64,000 nt of DNA, from NCBI GenBank assembly GCA_017893485.1, contig JACEHZ010000374.1, forward strand, positions 1,045,001 to 1,109,000, in the 5' to 3' direction. Each line of letters opens with the position of its first letter. Position 1 is the stretch's first letter. This document shows positions 55,782 to 64,000 of the stretch, piece after piece. The DNA is from Hemerocallis citrina (Eukaryota > Streptophyta > Magnoliopsida > Asparagales > Asphodelaceae). The notes beneath the pieces were generated by a model. That model was not told the origin of the DNA. It worked only from the letters and a program-made list of their open reading frames with translations, and did no database searches. The position numbers were made by a program, and so were the translations under genes.

Positions 55782-56732
55782 ATGAATACACTGTTTTGGA
55801 ACGTTCGGGGATTGGGGGATAGGGGTAAGAGAGATATGGTGAGGGATGTCATAAACAACTCTAAGGCGGAGGTAGTAGGGTTACAGGAGACCAAACTCCA
55901 GCACGGGCTCAAACTCAAAAGAGTTGGGGGTACTAGAATCAAGGAGTGGCTGTTACACCCATCTGCCGGAGCCTCAGGAGGGATTGCTATAGGGTTCAAT
56001 TCGGATATCCTCTCCTGTGAAGAAGAGCACTGTGGAAATTTCTCTCTGACTGCCCGTCTTAAGCGACGTTCCGATGATTGGATGCAGACGGTGACGATTG
56101 TCTATGGGCCGAATGTGGCCTCAGATAGAGAGGCCTTCTGGCAAGAACTTGCCGACATCAGGCTGCGCTGGTCGGGACCTTGGATTGTGGGGGGATTTCA
56201 ACATCACTAGATTTGCATTTGAACACAAGGAAAGAGGCGCCAGCGACAGGCATAGAGAGGAGTTCAATAGGGTTATCACAGAGCTAGAGCTGATTGATAT
56301 CCCAATTACTGATAGACTCTTTACCTGGTCTAATTTACAAGCGGCTCCGGTCATGGCCAAGTTGGACAGGATTCTAGTCTCTATGGACTGGGAAGCTAAA
56401 TGTCCTCTTGCGTCGGCAAGAACGATCCCTAGACCAACCTCAGATCACACCCCGATCCTTCTCGACGTGGGGAATCGGGACACCCGCAAGCCTAGGAAAT
56501 TCAGATTTGAAAAGACCTGGTTGGAGATTCAGGGATTCCACCACATGGTTATGGAGAATTGGGCTCTCCCAATGGCCGGTAGGGATGTGGCATCCCGATG
56601 GTGTGGAAAAATTCGAAGACTGAGAAAGAGACTCTGTAAATGGAATCGATCTAGATTTGCGAACATCTGGCGTGATAAAGAGTTCTTCCTAGAAGGTATT
56701 GATGAGCTTGAGAAGGTGGAAGAAACTAGAGT
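55782..56732 (+). pseudogene. LINE ORF2, endonuclease domain only
   Basis: ATG 55782 overlaps the ORF1 stop in ATGA. The exonuclease-endonuclease-phosphatase fold is clear: F-W-N-V-R-G-L-G at the start, L-Q-E-T-K with the catalytic Glu, Y-G-P-N, then D-F-N, and finally S-D-H-T-P-I-L-L with the catalytic His. A one-base shift in the G6 run 56189-56194 puts the second half in another frame. The domain nicks target DNA to prime reverse transcription. The rest of ORF2 was separated by the chromovirus at 56733. Confidence 0.85.
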
Positions 56733-57369
56733 TGTAGCGCCCCAAATTTCTAATATGAGAGCTTAGAAAATAAGTGGCGAAATCCCAGCAATCCACTTCA
56801 ATAGAACAATAAACACCAACAACACCACTAAAATTTTCTTTCTTTATTACAACAATTATTTCAATTACAGCGGAAGTCTAAACATCTCAACACCAATTAA
56901 TCTTTATTTACAACTCAATAATGATTTCAAATAAGTCTTTACAATTCTTTCACACCAATCACTAATTAATCCAATAATCTCAAATTGCCCACTCAAGCTT
57001 CCAACCTCCAATCTAAGCAATAACCTGCAACATGTGAGGCTAGAGTTGAACCCTAACCCCTAACTAAAGGGGTCAGCCATAAAAATGGTGTGAGTGGCAA
57101 CTAATCAAACAAATAGCATAAATGAACTTAAAACAGATTATCCAACAAATAATAATCAAACACTAAGTATGATGTAACAACAAAAGAATAATGGGTGATA
57201 CCAAAACCAAAAGCCAAGTGTGTAAAAACAGGAAATCCGAATGCATAAAAAGTGTTCAAGAAAACATCATGACTACATGCTGACAACGATGACTACTAAG
57301 AGATGAAGATAAACTATGATAGTTTGCCCATGCTTGATCATTCCGGAGATTGATCCCACATCGCAGGTA

Positions 57370-57620
57370 TTTTCCCTGGATAATTCAGGAGATCATCCCA
57401 CATCTAAACATAGACTCCTTATCACAATAATACCCCAAAAGCGTCGCCTCGACTCCGATCATTCCGTAGTTCAATCCCACATCTCAAGATAATTACTTGG
57501 ATAATTCCGGAGAAATACCTCACATCTCAGGTTAACTACCTGGATAATTCCGGAGATAAGTCACACATCTCAAGTTAACTACTTGGATAATTCAGGAGAT
57601 TAAATCCTACATCAAAAGCC
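57370..57620. repeat. 43-bp tandem repeat in chromovirus LTR
   Basis: Units containing tggataattccggagat and cacatctcaagttaac start at 57498, 57541 and 57584, exactly 43 bp apart. A further diverged copy is at 57377. They lie in the transcribed part of the LTR. Confidence 0.85.
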
Positions 57621-58928
57621 ATACTGAGGTGCATAACTCAAGTTCTCATTCGTCATGACACTACTAATGCCTGTCCTTATTAATTTGGGTTACTGAATAA
57701 GTCTCCTAGAGTAGTGTACCCTACCGGACTAAAAATATGAATAACTGAAAATTCGCCTCGATGGGCCTCAACAAATAACTGAACAAACACCGGTATACTA
57801 GGGTCACCTACCTCTAGAGACTCAAAACAAATATCTGAACAAATTCCCACTTAACAAGTGGCTCAACAAAATATCTCAAAATCATGTTCTTAACTGAACA
57901 TCTCAAAATCAAATACTGAACAAATGTCTTAAAATCAATTACTGAACAAAACGTCTCGAATCAAACACTAAACAAAATACCTCAAATCAAATACAAAGAT
58001 CCTTCAGGACCAGTCGACTGCATGATGGACCAGTCGACTGTCCAGAGGACACATCCCAACATTTCACAAAATATAATCTAAGGCATGACCAGTCGACTTG
58101 ACAAGTCATCAGTCGACCGTCCCGAAAGAACTGAACAAAATTACAACCAGAGGGCCAGTCGACTGACCTCAGTCTAGGTCGACTGTCCTGAACAAATCTC
58201 AAGACTCAAAAATACACCGTAGGCTCGTACCAGGCGACTGCTCTGTAGGTCAGTCGACTGTCGGCTACAGATTCAAAAAGTATAGATCTGAACACAATTC
58301 AAACTGGAGTTTCTAACAATTTATCGATCATAAAATTAACTTATATTCAGGCAAATAAACAATTCTCAATAGTCTCCATCATGGGTACATTTCTCAATCA
58401 ATCAAATACTCAAATCTCATATCTTCATGATCTAAACTCATAATCCATCAATTAGGGTTTTTCTCTTCAAAATGTCTTCCTTAACTCAATCAAAATCTGA
58501 TCTACAATCACAAGATCCAGATGTTTATCATCTGATCACAACATAAACAATTCTTAATTTGCTTTCCAACAGCATGATCTCATAAATCCACATATCCTCA
58601 ACAAATCTACATCTTTTTCTCATCATGGTCCAAATATCAAATAGAAGTTCTAATCGTCCATATCAAATAAAGAATCCATATCATATACAATGGGACCAAC
58701 AAAATAATGGTACAATGATCACAAATAAGCGTAACAAGAGATCCTATGCCATTCCTCAACTAAATAAACAAGCAAAACAAACACAACAAAACAAACCAAC
58801 TCACCTTGTTCTTGAAGAAAAATCCACAAAAGCTTCCTCCTTTTGCTAGATCCAAGAATCCTCTTCTTGTTCCTCAACGAATCTCAAAAGTCTCAATATT
58901 GTAAATGACGGCTGGGAATAAGAAATCC

Positions 58929-58938
58929 CTTATATATG
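58929..58938 (-). promoter_or_regulatory. TATA box of chromovirus LTR
   Basis: GCATATATAAG on the minus strand lies about 480 bp into the LTR. It is the best TATA-like motif in an otherwise AT-rich region. Confidence 0.5.
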
Positions 58939-59618
58939 CCGGAGTAAAGTATTAGGGTTTTATTCCCTCTTTGCAAAATAATCCTTTCCCAAAATACTTT
59001 TACATATATAATTCTTTTCTTTGAAAAATAAACCAAATATCCTTTAAATTAGGATCTAATAGAAAAGTATATTTTTAAACCTCAATAAGTACTGATCGGA
59101 AAGTCCAGAAAACACATTTTGCACTTCAACCCTCAAAATTGTCAATTTTGCAAATAAGTCCTTCTTTTCTCAAAAATTGCAAATACGCACATTTAATTTC
59201 AGAAAAATCTGGAAAAATACTAAATAATTCTCAAATAATAAATAGTGATTTTTCATAAAGAAAACTTAATTTTTCAAACCTCTGAAAAGTCATTTGCACG
59301 TGTTTTGCACGTGTACAAAAGATAAATCTTTTAGAAAATATTTATAAAATACTCAAAATCATTTAAAATTTATTTTCAAATAATTAAAATAATATTTGAA
59401 AATACGGGGTTCTACATCACTCCCTCCTTAGAAGAGTTCTGTCCTCAGAACTACTACTAATGAGTTCAAACACATACCAACAAAAGGGAACAATATTTCA
59501 TAAATAGATCAAAATCCAAATAATTTCATGTAACATCACAATCAAATTAAAGATTACATCCTGTATCAATCAATAGTTCAATCATTCAAAGAATTCCATT
59601 CACATACAAGAAATACAT

Positions 59619-62600
59619 TCATTCAAACAATTCAGGAAAATCCTTCAGCATGCGATCCTCTGACTCCCAAGTAGCCTCCTCGAATTGTTGATTCTTCCAC
59701 AATACCTTGACCATAGGTATCACCTTGCTTCTAAGGACTTTCTCCCTACGATCAACGATCTCAACAGGCTGTTCCTTGTAACTCAAGTTCACCTGTAGAT
59801 CTTCAGGAACTTCTACCAACTGATGCTTCTGATCGGCCACATACTTCCTCAGTAATGATACATGAAACACATCATGCACCTGAGCCAACTCCTCTGGAAG
59901 CTTCAATCTGTATGCGGTCTTGCCAATCCTCTCCACGATCCGGTACGGACCAATGTACCTCGGCGCCAACTTGCCACCCTTACCAAATCTGATCACTCCT
60001 TTGGTCGGAGAAACCTTGAGAAAAACTGCATCCCCAACCTCAAATTCCAAATCTCTTCGTCGAGTGTCAGCATAACTCTTCTGCCGACTCTGAGCTTCAA
60101 CTAACCTCTTGCGAATCAACTCAATCTGCTCTGACGTCTGCTGTACGATCTCAGGACCATACATCTGCCTCTCGCCAACCTCATACCAACAAACAGGTGT
60201 CCTGCACCTCTGCCCGTACAAAGCCTCATACGGTGCCATCCCAATACTTGCATGGTAACTATTGTTATAGGCAAACTCAACCAATGCCAAGTATCTCTCC
60301 CAACTACCACCAAAGTCCATAACACAAGCTCTCAACATGTCTTCCAGCACTCGATTCACCCTCTCCGTCTGACCATCTGTCTGCGGATGAAATGCTGTAC
60401 TGAAATCAGTCCTGGTGCCCAAAGCTGCCTGTAGGCTCTTCCAAAACCTTGAAGTAAACCTTGCATCTCTGTCAGACACAATCGAAACTGGAACTCCATG
60501 AAGTCTCACAATCTCTCCAATATACAACTCAGCCAATTTCTCCATCGACCAAGTAATTTTCATGGCTAGAAAGTGAGCCGACTTAGTCAATCGGTCCACA
60601 ACAACCCAAATCGAGTCGTTGCCCTTCGAACTCCTCGGCAAACCCGTAATAAAGTCCATGCTGATATTCTCCCACTTCCACTCCGGAATGGGTAAAGGCT
60701 GCAACAAACCTCCAGGTCTCTGATTCTCTGCCTTGATCTGCTGACAAGTCAGACACCTTGCCACAAAATCTGCTACATCTCGCTTCATGCCAGACCACCA
60801 AAAATGTGGTTTGATGTCCCTGTACATCTTCGTACCTCCTGGATGAACTGATAACAATGTGCTGTGTGCCTCCTGCAAGATACTCCCCCTCAACTCTGCA
60901 TCATCTGGAACACACAACCTCTCACCCAGCCAAAGGACTCCATCTTGGACACGAAATTCTGATAACTTGCCTTCTGCAACCTGCTGCAACATCTTCTGGA
61001 TCTCTGAATCTGATCTCTGACCTTCCACAATCTTCTCTCTCAAAGACGGCTGCAGCCTCAACTGAGCCAAAGATGCCCCTAAACCTCGCAGTACCACCTC
61101 GATACCTGCCTGATCAATCTCTGCTGCCAACTCTCTTCGAGTAGTGATCAACCTTGACAAACTACCCTTCCTGCTAAGTCCATCAGCCATTACATTCGCC
61201 TTGCCCGGATGATACTTGATCTCAGGACGAATGTCTTCCAATACCTCCAACCACCTTCTCTGACGAAGATTCAAATCCCTCTGCTGATAGATATACTTTA
61301 GGCTTTTGTGGTCAGTGAACATATTGACCTTCTCACCATAGACATAATGCCTCCACAGCTTCAAGGCATAAATGATAGCTGCTAACTCCAAGTCATGCGT
61401 CGGATAATTCTTCTCATGCGGACGTAACTGCCTCGAACCATAAGCAATGACCTTGCCTTCCTGCATCAAGACACATCCCAAACCTCTGAGAGATGCATCG
61501 CTGTAGATGTCATAATCCTTCCCTGCTTGCGGCAATGCTAATATAGGTGCGGTAGTCAACCTTCCCTTTAACCCAAGGAAACTCTCCTCGCACTTATCTG
61601 TCCACACAAATGCCACATTCTTCCGGGTCAAACCTGTCAATGGAACTGCAATATGAGAATACCCCTGAATAAACCTCCTGTAGTAACCAGCTAATCCCAA
61701 GAAGCTTCTCACTTCCTTCACTGACGTTGGCCTGGGCCAATCCTTCACCGCTTCCACTTTCTGAGGGTCAGTAGCCACTCCCTCCTTAGAAAGAATGTGA
61801 CCAAGGAAAGCCACCTCAGACTTCCAGAATTCACACTTCGACAATTTGGCATACAAACTGTGCTCCTGCAACGTCTGTAACACTGCTGTCAAGTGCTTAG
61901 AATGATCCTCCTCCGACTTCGAATATACCAAGATATCATCGATGAAGACCACTACGAAGGAATCAATGAATGGCCTCAACACCCGATTCATCATATCCAT
62001 GAAAACTGCTGGCGCATTCGTCAACCCGAATGGCATCACCAAGAACTCATACAACCCATGACGAGTCCTGAAAGCTGTCTTGCTCACATCTTCCTCCTTG
62101 ACTCGCACCTGATGATATCCCGATCTCAAGTTAATCTTCGAAAACACCGCTGCTCCTCGAAGCCTGTCGAACAAATCATCTATCCGCGGCAACGGATACT
62201 TGTTCTGAATAGTCACCCTATTCAACTCCCTGTAGTCAATGCACATCCTCATCGACCCATCCTTCTTCTTGACCAACAACACTGGCGCTCCCCACGGAGA
62301 TGAACTCGGTCTGATAAGCCCTTTGCTCAAAAGCTCCTCAATCTGCTTCTTCACTTCATCCTGCTCTACAGGTGCCATCCTGTACGGAGCCTTGGATATC
62401 GGCGCACTTCCCGGCTGAACATTGATGCAAAACTCCACATCTCTCTGCGGCGGTAATCCTGGAAAATCATCCAAGAACACCTGAGGAAACTTTCGAACCA
62501 CCGGAATGCCCTTGACTTCATCTGCAATAGACTTCTTAGATACCATTGCAGCCACCTGCGGAATCTTCTTCTTCCCTTGGAAAGTTACTGCAGGTCCACC

Positions 62601-62957
62601 TGGTGCTTTCACCAACACCTCCTTCTGCTTGCAGTCAATTGTGGCATCATAAATAGCCATCCAATCGATGCCGACAATGACGTCCACTCCCAACACTTGT
62701 AGCTCGATCAAGTCGATGCCGAACATCCTTCCACCAATCTCGATATCACAGCCCTCGTAATATCGATCCGCTATCAGCTCCTCACCTGACGGCGTTGCCA
62801 CTGACAAAACCCTTCCTGGAAACAACTTAGGTTCCAAACCTAAGATCCTGGCAAAACTTGGCGATACAAAAGTGTGCGATGAACCAGTGTCAAACAAAAC
62901 CTTTGCTTTTATTCCATTTATTAAAACAACTCCTGTTACAATAAGAATGATACTCAA
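59619..62957 (-). CDS. Chromovirus Pol polyprotein
   Basis: The frame is 1112 codons, open without interruption. The frame opens with TTG, not ATG, and no ATG occurs before the protease motif, so it is probably made as a Gag-Pol fusion. The protease active site D-T-G-S-S is at 23-27. Reverse transcriptase is about 190-370 with F-I-D-D (338-341). RNase H is about 466-590, beginning I-Y-S-D-A-S. The integrase has an H-H-C-C zinc region (about 690-740) and a D-D-E core. The last 45 residues (V-K-V-L-W, E-E-A-T-W-E) match chromodomains that guide insertion to heterochromatin. The RT motif A aspartate is asparagine (residue 276, codon AAC at 62130-62132), which should inactivate it. Confidence 0.92.
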   Translation of the reverse strand: MSIILIVTGVVLINGIKAKVLFDTGSSHTFVSPSFARILGLEPKLFPGRVLSVATPSGEELIADRYYEGCDIEIGGRMFGIDLIELQVLGVDVIVGIDWMAIYDATIDCKQKEVLVKAPGGPAVTFQGKKKIPQVAAMVSKKSIADEVKGIPVVRKFPQVFLDDFPGLPPQRDVEFCINVQPGSAPISKAPYRMAPVEQDEVKKQIEELLSKGLIRPSSSPWGAPVLLVKKKDGSMRMCIDYRELNRVTIQNKYPLPRIDDLFDRLRGAAVFSKINLRSGYHQVRVKEEDVSKTAFRTRHGLYEFLVMPFGLTNAPAVFMDMMNRVLRPFIDSFVVVFIDDILVYSKSEEDHSKHLTAVLQTLQEHSLYAKLSKCEFWKSEVAFLGHILSKEGVATDPQKVEAVKDWPRPTSVKEVRSFLGLAGYYRRFIQGYSHIAVPLTGLTRKNVAFVWTDKCEESFLGLKGRLTTAPILALPQAGKDYDIYSDASLRGLGCVLMQEGKVIAYGSRQLRPHEKNYPTHDLELAAIIYALKLWRHYVYGEKVNMFTDHKSLKYIYQQRDLNLRQRRWLEVLEDIRPEIKYHPGKANVMADGLSRKGSLSRLITTRRELAAEIDQAGIEVVLRGLGASLAQLRLQPSLREKIVEGQRSDSEIQKMLQQVAEGKLSEFRVQDGVLWLGERLCVPDDAELRGSILQEAHSTLLSVHPGGTKMYRDIKPHFWWSGMKRDVADFVARCLTCQQIKAENQRPGGLLQPLPIPEWKWENISMDFITGLPRSSKGNDSIWVVVDRLTKSAHFLAMKITWSMEKLAELYIGEIVRLHGVPVSIVSDRDARFTSRFWKSLQAALGTRTDFSTAFHPQTDGQTERVNRVLEDMLRACVMDFGGSWERYLALVEFAYNNSYHASIGMAPYEALYGQRCRTPVCWYEVGERQMYGPEIVQQTSEQIELIRKRLVEAQSRQKSYADTRRRDLEFEVGDAVFLKVSPTKGVIRFGKGGKLAPRYIGPYRIVERIGKTAYRLKLPEELAQVHDVFHVSLLRKYVADQKHQLVEVPEDLQVNLSYKEQPVEIVDRREKVLRSKVIPMVKVLWKNQQFEEATWESEDRMLKDFPELFE

Positions 62958-63034
62958 TCTTAATTTATTCTGAAAGAAAAGCTTTTATTCATTACACTGA
63001 TTCAAAAATGAAAGAAATCAAAATTCCTGCATAC
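62933..63034 (-). other. Candidate intron between gag and pol
   Basis: Read on the minus strand, 102 AT-rich bases begin CAGG|GTATGC (exon ends 63035) and end TTGTAACAG|GAG (exon resumes 62932). T-rich stretches precede the acceptor. The gag stop codon TGA lies inside. Removing the segment leaves gag and pol in one frame, with the protease starting at its usual distance after the Gag end. Donor and acceptor both fit plant consensus. Confidence 0.7.
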
Positions 63035-64000
63035 CCTGTATTACATCTTCCGAGTTTCTCGCATCCTCCTCGGTCAATGCAAATACTCGCCCTTGCCTCT
63101 TCGGGACTTTGCTTCCACCCGAACCATCTTTCTTCAGTTGTGGACAATGGGGCTTTGAGTGTCCGGTCTGCCCACACTGAGAACAAACATGCTCTGCCAA
63201 CTTCGGACATGCTGACCTGTAATGTCCTACTTCCTTGCAGTAGTAGCAGGTCACTCCCTGAGCTCCGGATGCCTTCTGTACCGGTCCACTGAACTTTGCC
63301 TGCTTCGCGGGAAATCCCTTCCCACTCTGGCCTGATGCTGGCCTCTTGTTCCGGTTCCAAGAATCCTGCTTCTTCTGAAACAGTTCCATATCCTCTTCAG
63401 TCATAGCGGCCCTCCTGACCAGCTTGTCAAATCTTCTAATGCCCAATGGAACCATCCTTGACCTCAAGTTTGGCCTCAAACCTTGCTCAAACTTTTTGGC
63501 CTTCTTTGCTTCGTCCATGACCAATTCTGGTGCATACCTCGAAAGTTGAGCGAACTTCGTCTCATACTCCCGAACAGTCATGCTCCCTTGCTGAAGGTTC
63601 ATGAACTCAGTCGCCTTCTTCTCTTGAACATCAAGAGGAAAGAAGCGATCTCTGAACTCCTCCAGAAAAGCTTCCCATGTCAGCTGCTGATCTCCCAAAT
63701 TCCTCTTCAATGACTCCCACCATACACCAGCATCTTTCTCGAGCTGCATCGAAGCCAACTTCACCTTGCTAGCTTCCGGAGTCTCCGACACCTCGAAGAT
63801 TGTCTGCATCTTCCTGATCCAATCATCTGCTGCTGTTGGATCAGCTTGCCCCTCAAAGACTGGCGGCCTCATCCTCTTAAAGGATTCGATCTGCTTGATG
63901 GGGTCGGCATTCACCAATCCATGCCCAGCTCCATGATTCGGCGGCGGATTCTGCTGCTGTGCTTGCTGCTGCGCCACATTGAGTGCCATCAATGTGTTCA
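63018..64000 (-). CDS. Chromovirus Gag polyprotein, N-terminus beyond the window
   Basis: The frame is open to the window edge; the first ATG inside is at 63989, but the true start may lie farther right. The Retrotrans_gag capsid domain covers about residues 45-175 (W-W-E-S-L-K, F-R-D-R-F-F-P, Y-E-T-K-F-A-Q-L-S-R-Y-A-P). Two CCHC knuckles follow, C-Y-Y-C-K-E-V-G-H-Y-R-S-A-C and C-S-Q-C-G-Q-T-G-H-S-K-P-H-C. It ends with TGA at 63018-63020 in unspliced RNA. It builds the particle and packages RNA. No frameshift is seen. Confidence 0.9.
   Translation of the reverse strand, partial: NTLMALNVAQQQAQQQNPPPNHGAGHGLVNADPIKQIESFKRMRPPVFEGQADPTAADDWIRKMQTIFEVSETPEASKVKLASMQLEKDAGVWWESLKRNLGDQQLTWEAFLEEFRDRFFPLDVQEKKATEFMNLQQGSMTVREYETKFAQLSRYAPELVMDEAKKAKKFEQGLRPNLRSRMVPLGIRRFDKLVRRAAMTEEDMELFQKKQDSWNRNKRPASGQSGKGFPAKQAKFSGPVQKASGAQGVTCYYCKEVGHYRSACPKLAEHVCSQCGQTGHSKPHCPQLKKDGSGGSKVPKRQGRVFALTEEDARNSEDVIQGMQEF

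Larger units (their letters stand above)
52027..55785 (+). pseudogene. LINE ORF1 (zinc knuckle and DUF4283-like)
   Basis: ATG 52027 (or 52009) starts a Pro/Ser-rich N-terminus. Frameshifts occur at the C8 run 52212-52219, near 53101 and near 54450-54530. Two CCHC motifs are seen at about 53018-53115 (C-F-N-C-G-D-L-G-H-F-K-S-E-C, then C-L-K-C-M-K-W-G-H). After them, about 53240-53760 resembles the DUF4283 RNA-binding fold of plant LINEs (W-I-W-I-H-N-V-P-L-H-F-W). The C-terminal part has two tandem repeats. The order knuckle then DUF4283 is the reverse of the common one. ORF1 coats the element RNA. Confidence 0.75.
51691..56732 (+). mobile_element. L1-type LINE, 3' part cut off by the chromovirus
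   Basis: It opens with a C/T-rich leader (about 51820-52000). ORF1 (52027 to 55785, several frameshifts) follows, then ORF2 starting at 55782 with an AP-endonuclease domain. At 56732 the gypsy LTR interrupts ORF2, so the reverse transcriptase, tail and target duplication are past the window. The exact 5' end is not certain; it lies between 51690 and 51900. Confidence 0.85.
56733..59416 (-). repeat. 3' LTR of the chromovirus
   Basis: The 2684-bp LTR is TGTAGAACCCCG...GCGCTACA on the minus strand. The TATA motif (minus, 58929-58938, near ccggcatatataag) gives a long transcribed R-U5. 57377-57620 has a 43-bp tandem repeat, and 58010-58265 has at least seven GTCGAC palindromes. The partner LTR is outside the window. 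Confidence 0.88.
56733..64000 (-). mobile_element. Ty3-gypsy chromovirus (Tekay/Del-like), runs past the window end
   Basis: It reads right to left. gag begins beyond 64000 or near it and ends at 63018. pol is 59619-62957. The polypurine tract (minus, about 59417-59432, aaggagggagtga) is followed by the 3' LTR (59416-56733). pol order is protease, reverse transcriptase, RNase H, integrase, then a chromodomain-like C-terminus. pol is one uninterrupted 1112-codon frame, so the copy is young. It inserted in the endonuclease part of the LINE; the left flank is AGAGT and the partner duplication is out of view. Confidence 0.93.

Noticed and set aside
59862..62303. Plus-strand frames opposite the chromovirus pol
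   Set aside because: They are shadows of a 1112-codon coding frame on the minus strand.

Overview
The window is nuclear DNA of a flowering plant. The evidence is spliced MIKC-type MADS-box exons, a plant RING-H2 gene, Ty1-copia and Ty3-gypsy elements with plant-type primer sites (TGGTATCAGAGC), and hAT, CACTA and PIF/Harbinger-like elements. It is not prokaryotic. I see no rRNA, tRNA or CRISPR array. I cannot name the species.

Host genes are few. On the + strand, 15755-16786 holds the last three coding exons of an AGL6-like MADS-box gene. On the - strand, 37930-38388 is an intact 152-residue RING-H2 gene. The RING locus has been duplicated. A broken copy (A) lies at 30730-31420 with its 3' flank at 17340-17737. 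The intact copy (B) and its flank span about 36000-38520. The flank of a third copy (C) is split between 39640-40125 and 50544-51690.

Nearly everything else is transposon, much of it nested. In order: a foldback MITE (1-211); an hAT MITE with an 8-bp target duplication (267-472); a gutted copia element (649-3925, -); a 10.5-kb Tat-type gypsy element (4363-14821, -) with gag and protease, no reverse transcriptase, and an antisense intron-containing gene with its own TATA box; then the AGL6 exons. Next, copia-A (17738-30729, +) sits against the stop codon of RING copy A. Copia-A is interrupted by copia-B (20409-28109, -), and copia-B's LTR is interrupted by a CACTA element (24955-27927). A PIF/Harbinger-like foldback (31648-35423) carries a LINE-like insertion (31935-34455). 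Copia-C (40126-50543, +) splits RING copy C and contains a 4.3-kb solo LTR and an hAT-like element. A LINE (about 51800-56732, +) is cut by a Ty3-gypsy chromovirus (56733 to the window end, -).

The most interesting signal is in that last element. gag and pol are separated by an AT-rich 102-bp GT...AG segment (62933-63034) that looks like a spliceable intron. Removing it keeps one reading frame, and pol has no ATG of its own at its 5' end. Other notable points are the antisense spliced gene in the Tat element, and clusters of GTCGAC palindromes in the LTRs of two copia elements and one gypsy element.
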